64,000 nt of DNA from Nocardioides sp. GY 10113 (GCF_004919105.1 NZ_STGK01000012.1:62001-126000), one strand, 5' to 3'. Shown: positions 55,884 through 64,000, counted from the stretch's first letter. The notes: generated by a model from the sequence alone, not told the origin. Made by a program: numbers and translations.

Positions 55884-55899
55884 TAGAACACGTTACAGT
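55884..55899 (+). promoter_or_regulatory. KstR operator and -10 of the chsE-chsH-ltp2 operon
   Basis: TAGAACACGTTACA (55884-55897) matches the full KstR consensus. TACAGT (55894-55899) lies 7 bases before GTG 55907, without a ribosome-binding site, so transcription probably begins at the start codon. It is the twin of the promoter at 42989. Confidence 0.9.
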
Positions 55900-55906
55900 T
55901 CCAGTT

Positions 55907-58108
55907 GTGGATGCAGACGCGATCAACGCAGTAGGCGAAGTGGTCCGCGAGGTCCTCGACCGCGAGGCGGACGCGACCGACTGGTCGGCATGGGCCGCGG
56001 CGGGGCTCACCGCGCTGCCCGTCCCGGAGGCGTACGGCGGCGAGGGGCTCGGGCTGGCGGCGGTCGCCGTGCTGCTGCGCGAGGCCGGGCGCCGGGGCGT
56101 GCAGACCCCCGCCTGGGACACCCTGTGCTGCGGCGCGCTGACGCTGGCGGCGTACGGCACCGAGACCCAGCGCAAGGAGCTGCTGCCCGGTGTCGCGGCC
56201 GGCGAGGTGCGCCTGGCCGCGGCCCTTCGCGAGCCCGGCCTGGGGCTGGGCCCGGCGAGCGGCCCCGACGACCTCCCGGCCACCACCGTCGCCGACGGCC
56301 GGATCACCGGCCGCAAGATCGGCGTGACCCACGCGGCCGAGGCCTCCCGACTGCTGGTCACCGCCCGGCTCGGCGAGCAGCGGGTCGTCGCGCTGGTCGA
56401 CCCCGCCGCCCCCGGCGTCCGGCTGATGCCGGCCACCGCGTCCAGCGGGCAGGACCAGCACACCGTGGTCCTGGACGGCGCCCCGGTCGAGCTGCTCGAG
56501 GACGGCGCCGCGGACCACCTGCTCGACCTGGCCCGGGCCGGCCTGGCGGTGACCGCGGCCGGCGTCCTGGCCGGCGCCCGCGACCTGACCGCCGACTACG
56601 TGAAGGGGCGCCGCCAGTTCGGCCGCGCGCTCGCGGAGTTCCAGGCCGTCTCGCTGCAGATGGCCGACGTCTACGTCACCTCCCGCACGCTGGACCTGGC
56701 TGCCGACAACGCGGTCTGGCGGGTGGGCGAGGGCCTGCCGGCCGGTGACGACCTCGCGGTCGCCGGCTACTGGGCCAGCCAGGTCGCGCCGTACGCCTTC
56801 CGCACCTGCCACCACCTGCACGGCGGCATGGGCGTCGACATCACCTACCCGCTGGTCGGCTACTCGACCTGGGGCACGGACCTCGCGCACGCGCTGGACA
56901 CCACCGCCGCCCACGTGCCGGTCGAGGACGCCGACGCCAAGAACCTCGAGCTCACCGACGCCCAGCGCGCGCTCAAGTCCGAGCTGCGCGCCTGGTTCGC
57001 CGGGCTCTCGGAGGAGTTCGGCCACCCCGCCGACCCCGGCCCGGACGGTGCCGTCGACCGGCACGGCCCGACGTACCAGCGGCTGATCAAGCGGATGGGC
57101 GACGACGGCTGGATGGGCGTCGGCTGGCCGAAGGAGTACGGCGGCCACGGGCTCGGCGAGATCGAGCAGACGATCTTCGCCAACGAGGCGCAGTACCACG
57201 ACGTGCACCTGCCGTCCGTGACGCTGCAGACGGTCGGCCCCACCCTGATCCGGTACGGCAGCGAGAAGCAGAAGGAGATGTTCCTCTCCCGGATCCTGGC
57301 CGGCGACGTGCACTTCGCGATCGGCTACTCCGAGCCGGACGCGGGCACCGACCTGGCCTCGCTGCGCACCACCGCCCGGCGGGACGGTGACCACTATGTG
57401 GTCAACGGCCAGAAGCTGTGGACCACCGGCGGCCACCAGGCCGACTACCTGTGGCTCGCGGTGCGGACCGACCCGGACGCGCCCAAGCACAAGGGCATCT
57501 CGATCCTGATCGTCGACACGAAGGACCCCGGGTACTCCTGGACGCCGATCATCACCGCCGACGGCTCCCACCACGTCAACGCGACGTACTTCAACGACGT
57601 CCGGGTGCCGGTCGACATGCTCGTCGGCGAGGAGAACCAGGGCTGGAGGCTGATCACCACCCAGCTCAACCACGAGCGCGTGATGCTCGGGCCGGCCGGG
57701 CGGATCGAGGGCCTGCGCGACAAGGTGGTGGCCTGGGCGGACGCCGCCGGCGTCCGCGGCGCCGCCGACGTGCGGGAGGCCCTCGGGCGCACCACCGCGG
57801 TGTTCCGGATCAACGAGCTGCTCAACTGGGAGGTCGCCCGGGCGGCGGCCGCCGGCGAGATCAAGGTCGCCGACGCCTCCTCCTCCAAGGTCTTCGCCGC
57901 CGACCAGGTCCAGCACCTGCTCGCCGACCTCATCGCGCTCGTGCACCGGCACGGCGACCCGGGCGAGCCCGCGACCAAGGAGCTGCTCGACTACCTCGAC
58001 GCGCAGGCCAAGCGGAACCTGGTGCTCACCTTCGGCGGCGGCGTCCAGGAGGTCCAGCGCGAGCTGATCTCGATGTTCGGCCTCGGCCTGCCGCGGGTGC
58101 CCCGATGA
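55907..58108 (+). CDS. Fused ChsE1-ChsE2 acyl-CoA dehydrogenase
   Basis: 733 residues. The C-terminal half (about 365-733) follows mycobacterial ChsE2/FadE29 nearly throughout: RHGPTYQRLIKRMGDDGWMG, HFAIGYSEPDAGTDLASLRT, KHKGISILIVDTKDPGYSWT and the ending LGLPRVPR. The N-terminal half (about 1-345) is the ChsE1/FadE28-type partner (GRRQFGRALAEFQAVSLQMA, CHHLHGGMGVDITYPL). In M. tuberculosis the two are separate subunits of a heterotetramer that dehydrogenates the C22 steroid propanoyl-CoA. Here one chain carries both. GTG start is fixed by the promoter; ATGA overlap with the next gene. Confidence 0.9.
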   Translation: MDADAINAVGEVVREVLDREADATDWSAWAAAGLTALPVPEAYGGEGLGLAAVAVLLREAGRRGVQTPAWDTLCCGALTLAAYGTETQRKELLPGVAAGEVRLAAALREPGLGLGPASGPDDLPATTVADGRITGRKIGVTHAAEASRLLVTARLGEQRVVALVDPAAPGVRLMPATASSGQDQHTVVLDGAPVELLEDGAADHLLDLARAGLAVTAAGVLAGARDLTADYVKGRRQFGRALAEFQAVSLQMADVYVTSRTLDLAADNAVWRVGEGLPAGDDLAVAGYWASQVAPYAFRTCHHLHGGMGVDITYPLVGYSTWGTDLAHALDTTAAHVPVEDADAKNLELTDAQRALKSELRAWFAGLSEEFGHPADPGPDGAVDRHGPTYQRLIKRMGDDGWMGVGWPKEYGGHGLGEIEQTIFANEAQYHDVHLPSVTLQTVGPTLIRYGSEKQKEMFLSRILAGDVHFAIGYSEPDAGTDLASLRTTARRDGDHYVVNGQKLWTTGGHQADYLWLAVRTDPDAPKHKGISILIVDTKDPGYSWTPIITADGSHHVNATYFNDVRVPVDMLVGEENQGWRLITTQLNHERVMLGPAGRIEGLRDKVVAWADAAGVRGAADVREALGRTTAVFRINELLNWEVARAAAAGEIKVADASSSKVFAADQVQHLLADLIALVHRHGDPGEPATKELLDYLDAQAKRNLVLTFGGGVQEVQRELISMFGLGLPRVPR

Positions 58109-58641
58109 GCGCCGAGGTGGCCCAGGAGCTGGTCCCCGCCGAGGTGCACGCGCACGTCCTGGCGGAGGCGGAGCGGATCAGGGGCTGGGGCGAGGCGGCC
58201 GAGCGTCGCGCCCGCGACGAGGTCAACCAGCCCACGATCAACAACTGGCTCGAGGCGATCGGACTGGACAACCCCCGGTTCACCGAGGGGGAGGCGCCGC
58301 CGTCGATGGCGCAGGTCTGGACGATGTACGGCCTGGGCGGCAAGCCCGCCGCCGACGACCCGCTGCACTCGATGATGCGCGTGCTGACCGACGCCGGCTT
58401 CACCGCGGTGCTCGGCACCAACTGCGAGCAGACCTACGACCGCTACCTGAGGGTCGGGGAGCGGGTGCGGGTGACCACGGCGCTCGACTCGGTGGTCGGG
58501 CCGAAGGCGACCGGGATGGGCGTCGGCTACTTCGTCACCTCCCGCAACACCTGGTACGTCGACCACCCCGACGGCCGCACCGAGAAGGTGGCCTCCATGC
58601 TCTTCCGGGTCCTCAAGTTCATCCCGAAGGGACGAGCGTGA
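58105..58641 (+). CDS. ChsH2 N-terminal part: MaoC-like hydratase subunit as separate gene
   Basis: 178 residues equal to the MaoC-like half of ChsH2 (Rv3542c): VNQPTINNWLEAIGLDNPRF, APPSMAQVWTMYGLGG and NCEQTYDRYLRVGERVRVTT. With ChsH1 it forms the hydratase for the C22 enoyl-CoA. The protein stops at GTGA 58638-58641, where the DUF35 half begins as its own gene. In mycobacteria both halves are one protein of about 311 residues. The stop is followed immediately by a proper start, so this looks like true fission rather than a sequencing error. Confidence 0.88.
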   Translation: MSAEVAQELVPAEVHAHVLAEAERIRGWGEAAERRARDEVNQPTINNWLEAIGLDNPRFTEGEAPPSMAQVWTMYGLGGKPAADDPLHSMMRVLTDAGFTAVLGTNCEQTYDRYLRVGERVRVTTALDSVVGPKATGMGVGYFVTSRNTWYVDHPDGRTEKVASMLFRVLKFIPKGRA

Positions 58642-59063
58642 GCGGCCCCGTGCGCCCGGTCGTCAACCGGGACAACGCGTACTTCTTCGACGGCGCCCGC
58701 GCGCAGGAGCTGCGGATCCAGAAGTGCAACAAGTGTGGCGTGCTGCGGCACCCGCCCGGCCCGGCCTGCCCGGACTGCGGCGCCCTGGACCGCGGGTTCG
58801 TGGTCGCGGGTGGGGAGGGCACCGTCTTCTCCTACGTGGTCCACCACGCGCCGCAGGTGCCGGGCAAGGAGCTGCCGCTGGTGATCGCGCTCGTCGACCT
58901 CGACGAGGGCGTGCGGATGGTGGCCGAGGTGACCGGCGTACCGCCCGAGGGGCCGGACGGCCTGGCCATCGGCGACCGGCTGGCGGTCGGTTGGAACGTG
59001 ATCGACGAGGAGCTGACCCTGCCGATCTGGCACCGGGTGGCCCGAGCGGGGGAGGACGCATGA
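58638..59063 (+). CDS. ChsH2 C-terminal part: DUF35 OB-fold protein as separate gene
   Basis: 141 residues. A zinc ribbon (C-x2-C at CNKC and C-x2-C at CPDC) precedes an OB-fold (GEGTVFSYVVHHAPQVPGKE). In the fused mycobacterial ChsH2, this DUF35 domain binds Ltp2 and makes the active aldolase. The gene here is separate, with GTG 58638 overlapping the previous stop, two genes before ltp2. It likely forms the Ltp2-DUF35 complex as an independent subunit. Confidence 0.88.
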   Translation: MSGPVRPVVNRDNAYFFDGARAQELRIQKCNKCGVLRHPPGPACPDCGALDRGFVVAGGEGTVFSYVVHHAPQVPGKELPLVIALVDLDEGVRMVAEVTGVPPEGPDGLAIGDRLAVGWNVIDEELTLPIWHRVARAGEDA

Positions 59064-59452
59064 TGAACGTCGGTGACACGCTGCCGGAGTGGACCCTGCC
59101 CATCACGCCGACGCTGGTGGTCTCCACCGCGCTGGCGACCCGCGACTTCCAGGACGTGCACCATGACCGGGACGTCGCGCAGGCGGCCGGCTCGAAGGAC
59201 ATCTTCGTCAACATCCTGACCTCGACCGCGCTCTGCGAGCGCTACGTCACCGACTGGGCGGGGCCCCAGGTGCAGATCAAGGGCATCGCGATCCGGCTCG
59301 GCGCCCCGGCGTACCCGTACGACACCTTCACCTTCACCGGCGAGGTGGTCGACGTCGCCGAGGAGGACGGCGTGAAGGTCGCCACGATCAAGGTGGTCGG
59401 CGCGGTCTCGCTCGGCGACCACGTGGTCGGCACCGTGAAGGTGGCGGCATGA
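59060..59452 (+). CDS. chsH1: ChsH1-type MaoC-like hydratase subunit
   Basis: 130 residues, single hotdog. The hydratase motif region is FQDVHHDRDVAQAAGSKDIF, where Asp and His of the D-x-x-H type lie, followed by VNILTSTALCERYVTDWAG. It pairs with the MaoC-like ChsH2 subunit to hydrate 3-oxo-4,17-pregnadiene-20-carboxyl-CoA. ATG 59060 (ATGATG) overlaps the DUF35 stop and has GGGGGAGG upstream. Stop overlaps ltp2 by ATGA. Confidence 0.9.
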   Translation: MMNVGDTLPEWTLPITPTLVVSTALATRDFQDVHHDRDVAQAAGSKDIFVNILTSTALCERYVTDWAGPQVQIKGIAIRLGAPAYPYDTFTFTGEVVDVAEEDGVKVATIKVVGAVSLGDHVVGTVKVAA

Positions 59453-60615
59453 GCACCCTGTCGGGCAAGGCCGCGATCGCCGGCATCGGCGCCACCGAGT
59501 TCTCCAAGGAGTCGGGCCGCTCCGAGCTGCAGCTCTCCGTCGAGGCGGTGCAGGCGGCGCTGGCCGACTGCGGCCTCGCCCCTGCCGACGTGGACGGCCT
59601 GGTCACCTTCACCATGGACACCTCCGCCGAGATCGCGGTGGCCCGCGAGCTCGGGATGGGCGACCTGCGCTTCTTCAGCCGGATCAACTACGGCGGCGGA
59701 GCCGCCTGCGCGACCGTGCAGCAGGCCGCGATGGCGGTGGCCACGGGCGTCGCGGACGTGGTCGTGGCCTACCGGGGCTTCAACGAGCGATCCGGGCAGC
59801 GCTTCGGCCAGGTGCAGAACTGGGCCGCCGCCCAGGTCAACACCAACGGCCTGGACAACGCCTGGACCTACCCGCTCGGGCTGAGCACGCCGGCGGCCAC
59901 GGTCGCCCTGCAGGCGCGCCGCTACATGCACGAGTACGGCGCCACGTCGGCCGACTTCGGGGCGGTGGCCGTCGCGGACCGGCGCCACGCGGCGAACAAC
60001 CCGCACGCGTTCTTCTACGGCAAGCCGATCACCCTGGAGCAGCACCAGTCGTCCCGGATGATCGCCGACCCGCTGCACCTGCTCGACTGCTGCCAGGAGT
60101 CCGACGGCGCCGTGGCGCTGGTCGTGGTCTCGGCGGAGCGTGCCCGCGACCTCAAGCAGCGTCCCGCCGTGATCGCGGCGGCCGCGCAGGGCTCGGGCCG
60201 CGACCAGTTCGTGATGACGTCGTACTACCGCGACGACATCGGCATCCCGGAGATGGGCGTGGTCGGTCGGGAGCTGTGGCGACAGTCCGGGCTGACCCCG
60301 GCCGACATCCCCACCGCGGTCCTCTACGACCACTTCACGCCGTACGTGCTGATGCAGCTGGAGGAGCTCGGCTTCTGCGGCCGCGGCGAGGCGAAGGACT
60401 TCGTCGCCGACGGCGCGATCGAGGTCGGCGGCCGGCTGCCGCTCAACACCCACGGCGGGCAGCTGGGCGAGGCCTACATCCACGGCATGAACGGCATCGC
60501 CGAGGGCGTGCGCCAGATCCGCGGCACCTCGGTGAACCAGGTCGACGGCGCCGAGCACGTGCTGGTCACCGCCGGCACCGGCGTGCCGACCAGCGGGCTG
60601 ATCCTGGCGGGCTGA
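59449..60615 (+). CDS. ltp2: Steroid side-chain aldolase Ltp2 (thiolase-like)
   Basis: 388 residues of SCP-x thiolase type. GGGAACATVQQAAMAVATGV marks the thiolase core and LPLNTHGGQLGEAYIHGMNG the C-terminal active region. Ltp2 catalyses the retro-aldol cleavage of the hydrated C22 steroid-CoA, releasing androst-ene-dione and propionyl-CoA, and needs the DUF35 partner. The gene closes the chsE-chsH2-DUF35-chsH1-ltp2 operon, as Rv3540c does in mycobacteria. No Cys nucleophile is needed for this reaction. Confidence 0.92.
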   Translation: MSTLSGKAAIAGIGATEFSKESGRSELQLSVEAVQAALADCGLAPADVDGLVTFTMDTSAEIAVARELGMGDLRFFSRINYGGGAACATVQQAAMAVATGVADVVVAYRGFNERSGQRFGQVQNWAAAQVNTNGLDNAWTYPLGLSTPAATVALQARRYMHEYGATSADFGAVAVADRRHAANNPHAFFYGKPITLEQHQSSRMIADPLHLLDCCQESDGAVALVVVSAERARDLKQRPAVIAAAAQGSGRDQFVMTSYYRDDIGIPEMGVVGRELWRQSGLTPADIPTAVLYDHFTPYVLMQLEELGFCGRGEAKDFVADGAIEVGGRLPLNTHGGQLGEAYIHGMNGIAEGVRQIRGTSVNQVDGAEHVLVTAGTGVPTSGLILAG

Positions 60616-60647
60616 CCGCGGCGGGGCGGTCCCGGGATACTCGGGGC

Positions 60648-61127
60648 ATGTCCGCTGACAGTGTGCCGACCGTGACCGGGCTCCACGTCGCCAAGGCGAC
60701 CCGGCTGCCGATGCGGTCGACCGCGGAGGTGTGCCTGGAGGCCGGCAAGGGGATCGTCGGAGACCGCTACCACGGCACCAGGCACCGCCACGTCACGGTT
60801 CAGTCCGCGACGTCGCTGGCCGAGGCCGCCGAGGCGCTCGGCGCCGACGTCCCGGCCCACCTCACCCGGCGCAACGTGACCGTCAGCCACGGCGTCGTAC
60901 CGCGCGAGCCGGGCGTGCGGCTGCGGATCGGCGAGGCGCTGCTGGAGGTGGTCCGGGTCGCGGCGCCGTGCCGTCTGCTGGACGACACGATCGGCGACGG
61001 CGCGCAGGAGGCGCTGCGCCGGCGCGCGGGCACGGTCTTCCGCGTTCTCGAGGGCGGGCGGGTCGCGGTCGGCGACCCGGTCCGGATCGAGGAGCGGGTC
61101 GAGCAGCGCGCCCATACCGAGGGCTGA
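60648..61127 (+). CDS. MOSC domain protein
   Basis: 159 residues. GKGIVGDRYHGTRHRHVTVQ and the conserved Cys in RVAAPCRLLDDTIG are the MOSC signature (molybdenum-cofactor sulfurase C-terminal domain-like). Such small proteins handle sulfur or metal-sulfur cofactors or detoxify N-hydroxylated compounds. ATG 60648 has GATACT 6 bases upstream and no ribosome-binding site. It is separated from ltp2 by only 32 bases and may have its own promoter. Confidence 0.85.
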   Translation: MSADSVPTVTGLHVAKATRLPMRSTAEVCLEAGKGIVGDRYHGTRHRHVTVQSATSLAEAAEALGADVPAHLTRRNVTVSHGVVPREPGVRLRIGEALLEVVRVAAPCRLLDDTIGDGAQEALRRRAGTVFRVLEGGRVAVGDPVRIEERVEQRAHTEG

Positions 61128-61245
61128 TCGAGAATTCTTCGGATCCGATGCATCTGAGTCGGGGGTTGGTGCGTCTACAGGGAGAGCCCCGATCGGGGCC
61201 ACGGCGCCGCGGCGCCGCCACCCATCGCACAGAGACCGTCACGCC

Positions 61246-61824
61246 ATGACCAAGAACACTCGCCTCGCCACCGCCGTCACCGCCGTCACCGCCACCGCCG
61301 CCACCGCTGCCACGCTGCTGGTCGGCGGCCTGGCCACTCCCGCCGACGCCGCCGTCGTCCGGGTGACCGACGCCGACGACTCCCCGCACGGATCGGACCT
61401 TCTCGCGGTTCGGATCGCCGACGGGCCGCGGCGCCTGCTGGTCACCACGACCCACGACAACCTCCGGCGCAGTCCGAGCTCGGGCTCCGCCGGTACCGTG
61501 TTCGTCGACACCGACCCGAGCGACCCGGGCCCGGAGTTCGTCTTCGTCGGCGGCTACTTCGAAGGCACCGACTACCAGCTGCTGCACACGGACGGCTTCG
61601 GCTACCGCACCTGGGGCGACCCCGTGGACGGGCCGCACTCGATGCGGATCGACTACCGCCGCGACAAGGTGCGGATGCGGATGTCGAAGACGGCCCTGGA
61701 CGGTGCCGAGGAGGTCCGGATCGCGGTCCGCGTCTCCGGCACGCGACGCGACGGCACCAGCCGCGGCCTGACCGACTGGCTGGACGCGCCGCGCCGCTTC
61801 ACCCCGTGGGTCGCCGAGGGCTGA
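61246..61824 (+). CDS. Secreted protein of unknown function
   Basis: 192 residues. The signal peptide includes an Ala/Thr/Val-rich run (TAVTAVTATAATAATLLVGG) and ends TPADA-A, giving a secreted product of about 157 residues. The mature part is beta-rich (VVRVTDADDSPHGSDLLAVR, EFVFVGGYFEGTDYQLL, SMRIDYRRDKVRMRMSKTAL) and has no Cys, which fits a beta-sandwich. No family is recognised. The convergent chsH3 gene ends 11 bases further on. Confidence 0.6.
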   Translation: MTKNTRLATAVTAVTATAATAATLLVGGLATPADAAVVRVTDADDSPHGSDLLAVRIADGPRRLLVTTTHDNLRRSPSSGSAGTVFVDTDPSDPGPEFVFVGGYFEGTDYQLLHTDGFGYRTWGDPVDGPHSMRIDYRRDKVRMRMSKTALDGAEEVRIAVRVSGTRRDGTSRGLTDWLDAPRRFTPWVAEG

Positions 61825-61834
61825 CGCCCGCCGC

Positions 61835-62713
61835 TCAGGACAGGCTCAGCACCACGTCCGAGAGCACCGGGGCGCCGTCGCGCTGGCCGTCGTGGATCGT
61901 CGCGGAGCCGACGATCCCGTCGGCCTCGCGCCACCCGGCGACACGGATCGTGTCGCCGGGGAAGACGACCCCGGCGAACTTGCCGCTGAAGCCGCCGACC
62001 TTGGCGGCGTCGCCGTCCAGCAGGCCGTCGGTGAGCTCGCGCAGCACGATGCCGTAGGAGCACAGCCCGTGCAGGATCGGTGCCGGGAAGCCCGCGGCCT
62101 CGGCGAAGGCAGGGTCGGCGTGCAACGGGTTGCGGTCCCCGCACAGGCGGTAGAGCAGCGCCTGCTGCGGGGTGACCTCGTAGGTCGTCACCAGGTCCGG
62201 GGTGCGCTCGGGCAGCACGACCGGCTCGGCCGATCCGCGCTCGCCCCCGAACCCGCCCTCGCCGCGGACGAAGATCGAGGAGCGGACCCGCCACAGCTCG
62301 GTGCCGTCGTCGGCGCGCGCCACGCCCTCCTGCCAGATCACCGCGGCCCGGCCCTTGTCCCAGATGTCGGTCAGCGTGACGGACAGGTGGGCGGTGCCGG
62401 AGGTCGGCAGCGGGCCGCTCACCTGGATCGACTGCGAGCCGTGCACCACCTGGGCGAGGTTGATGTCGCAGCCCGGCAGGTCCAGCGGCGGCGGGTCGGT
62501 CTCGTGGAAGGTCGGCGCCACCACGCCGAACGACGGCAGCACCTGCAGGTCCGGGCCGTCGAGCGTGTAGCGCAGCGCCGCGGGGGAGAGGTTGTCCCCC
62601 TCGCGGGACCCGGCGCCGATGCCCAGGTGGTAGAGCAGGACGTCGGACTCGGTCCAGGAGAAGGTGCGGGTGCCGAGGTCGGCACCGATCGCGACGGACG
62701 GGTCGATGGGCAT
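61835..62713 (-). CDS. chsH3: Steroid enoyl-CoA hydratase ChsH3-like (double hotdog)
   Basis: 292 residues. The N-terminal hotdog begins at FSWTESDVLLYHLGIGAGSR. The C-terminal one carries the hydratase-2 motif LCGDRNPLHADPAFAEAAGF followed by PILHGLCSYGIVLRELTDG. This matches Rv3538 (ChsH3/Hsd4B region), which hydrates a C24-C26 steroid enoyl-CoA, and in both organisms it is adjacent to kstD. ATG 62713 has GGAGC 6-9 bases upstream. The gene is probably in one unit with kstD (same strand, 61 bases apart). Confidence 0.88.
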   Translation of the reverse strand: MPIDPSVAIGADLGTRTFSWTESDVLLYHLGIGAGSREGDNLSPAALRYTLDGPDLQVLPSFGVVAPTFHETDPPPLDLPGCDINLAQVVHGSQSIQVSGPLPTSGTAHLSVTLTDIWDKGRAAVIWQEGVARADDGTELWRVRSSIFVRGEGGFGGERGSAEPVVLPERTPDLVTTYEVTPQQALLYRLCGDRNPLHADPAFAEAAGFPAPILHGLCSYGIVLRELTDGLLDGDAAKVGGFSGKFAGVVFPGDTIRVAGWREADGIVGSATIHDGQRDGAPVLSDVVLSLS

Positions 62714-62774
62714 GGGTAGCTCCTTCGGAGGTCGTGCCTTGGTCTCGAGGCTCGGCCGCGGACGGCCTCGCCGC

Positions 62775-64000
62775 TCAACCAGCGGCGGTGGTTGCGAGGT
62801 CCTCGGCAGCCAGGTAGCCGAAGACGATCGCGGGGCCGATGGTGCCGCCGGGGCCGGGGTAGGTGTTGCCCATCACCGCGGACGAGACGTTGCCGGCGGC
62901 GTACAGGCCCTCGATCACGGTGCCGTCCTCGCGGAGCACGCGGGCGCGCTCGTCGGTGACCAGGCCACCCTTGGTGCCCAGGTCGCCGGGGACGATCTTG
63001 ACCGCGTAGAACGGGCCCTTCTCGATCGGCGCCAGCGAGCAGTTCGGCTTCACCGTGGGGTCGGAGTAGTACTTGTCGTACGCCGACTCGCCGCGCCCGA
63101 AGTCCTCGTCGACGCCGCTGCGAGCGAAGCCGTTGAACCGCTCGACGGTCGCGTCGAGCGCGTCGGCGGGCAGCCCGACCTTCTCGGCCAGCGCGGCCAG
63201 GGAGTCGGCGCGGGTGACGACGCCCTCCTTGTACCAGCGGCCCGGGAAGGGCTGGCGGCCGGCGACACCGGCGAAGAGGTACCGGTTGCGGTAGGTCTGG
63301 TCGAACACCATGTAGGCCGGCACGTGGTCCACGCCGGTCGCCTGGCCGGCGTAGATCTCGTGGGTCGCCTCCACGTAGGGGAGCGCCTCGTTCATGAACC
63401 GCCGGCCGGCGGAGTTCACGATGATCGAGCCCGGCAGGTTCCGCTCGGCCAGGCAGAACCAGGCGCGGCCGGGCAGCGGGATGGTCGGCCCCCACCAGGC
63501 GTCGTCGAGCAGGTCGGTGGCCGCCCCCGCGGCGGTGCCGGCGAGCAGGCCGCCGCCGGTGTTCGAGGCGGCGCCGGTCGACCACTCCGCCGAGGTCGGG
63601 GCGGGCAGGAACTTCTCGCGCAGCTCCTGGTTGTGCTCGAAGCCCCCCGACCCCAGGATCACGCCGCGGCGGGCGCCGATCTCGCGGCGGTTGCCGTCGG
63701 CGTCCACGACCACCACGCCGGTGACCCGGCCGTCGGTGACGCGCAGGTCGACCAGCGACTGGCCGTACTCGACCGGGACGCCGGCGTCGGCCAGGCCCTT
63801 GCGCAGCCCGATCGCGATGGCGTTGCCCATCGCGTACATCTTCCTGCCCAGCATCAGCGACACCATGCGCTTGAGGAGCACCTTGACCATCGTCAGCGGG
63901 CCCTTGATCGTGCGCAGTCCGAGGCTGATCTTCCGGAAGTCCGCCTGGGTGACGATCATGTTCGCCGGCGCCTTCGTGTACGGCGGGTGCAGCCGGTCGA
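62775..64000 (-). CDS. kstD: 3-ketosteroid delta-1-dehydrogenase (KstD), start outside window
   Basis: At least 407 codons of a flavoprotein whose frame continues past 64000. LGSGGFEHNQELREKFLPAP and GNTYPGPGGTIGPAIVFGYL are KstD-type signatures, the latter being the FAD/substrate Gly-rich end motif. VVVVDADGNRREIGARRGVI belongs to the FAD domain. It introduces the 1,2 double bond in ring A with FAD. The Tyr and Gly of the Y-x-G-P-G-G region are present. The N-terminal dinucleotide-binding fold is off the right edge, so KstD versus a fumarate-reductase-type relative rests on the C-terminal part and context. Confidence 0.85.
   Translation of the reverse strand, partial: DRLHPPYTKAPANMIVTQADFRKISLGLRTIKGPLTMVKVLLKRMVSLMLGRKMYAMGNAIAIGLRKGLADAGVPVEYGQSLVDLRVTDGRVTGVVVVDADGNRREIGARRGVILGSGGFEHNQELREKFLPAPTSAEWSTGAASNTGGGLLAGTAAGAATDLLDDAWWGPTIPLPGRAWFCLAERNLPGSIIVNSAGRRFMNEALPYVEATHEIYAGQATGVDHVPAYMVFDQTYRNRYLFAGVAGRQPFPGRWYKEGVVTRADSLAALAEKVGLPADALDATVERFNGFARSGVDEDFGRGESAYDKYYSDPTVKPNCSLAPIEKGPFYAVKIVPGDLGTKGGLVTDERARVLREDGTVIEGLYAAGNVSSAVMGNTYPGPGGTIGPAIVFGYLAAEDLATTAAG

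Overview
The window is high-GC DNA (roughly 70% by eye) from a steroid-degrading actinobacterium. A Nocardioides/Pimelobacter-like member of the Nocardioidaceae fits best. The reasons are the extreme GC third-position bias, many GTG starts, many apparently leaderless promoters, a complete mce4-type steroid importer and a KstR-controlled cholesterol side-chain gene set in mycobacterial-like order. The genus is inference.

Layout. (1) 1-6060: end of a flavin/F420-type oxidase gene, an ABC-2 exporter (ATPase plus two permeases, minus strand) and aconitase acnA. (2) 6126-11621: lipoproteins around a 2.1-kb serine-integrase prophage remnant (7040-9160). The remnant split a small thiamine-binding-type gene and carries a complete replacement copy of it. 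(3) 11820-20429: membrane alpha/beta-hydrolase, DUF3105, Nudix, SMP-30-like, dxs, lipoprotein metallopeptidase, PAC2 and tesB. (4) 20586-25095: htdX-fabG4 divergent from fadA2, with a TetR gene, as in Mycobacterium (Rv0238-Rv0243). (5) 25173-31982: DNA repair and lipid genes (ligB, TetR, AlkA-like glycosylase, phospholipase D/cardiolipin-synthase-like, uvrB). (6) 32375-42946: yrbE4AB-mce4ABCDEF plus two Mce-associated genes. (7) 43011-46645: ferredoxin reductase, ferredoxin, two steroid-type SDRs and kstR. (8) 46863-50726: glycosyltransferase, two methyltransferases and a terpene-cyclase-fold protein. (9) 50803-64000: two fused acyl-CoA dehydrogenases, a lipase, a wax-ester/TAG synthase, chsH2 (split in two), chsH1, ltp2, MOSC, a secreted protein, chsH3 and the end of kstD.

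How it works together: the Mce4 complex imports the sterol. ACADs, hydratases, SDRs and Ltp2 shorten the side chain to an androstane nucleus. KstD dehydrogenates ring A. The reductase/ferredoxin pair probably feeds a P450 or oxygenase outside the window. Five near-identical KstR operators (32323, 42989, 46743, 50747, 55884) tie these units together, and in all five a -10-like hexamer starts at operator position 11.

Most unusual items: the prophage remnant with a replacement gene and reconstructable attP arms; 22-bp tandem arrays placed head-to-head between two convergent gene pairs; a chsE1-chsE2 fusion beside a split chsH2; a 12-bp-stem hairpin over the mce4A ribosome-binding region; and a glyco/methyl/terpenoid-type cluster sharing a KstR-site promoter region with kstR.
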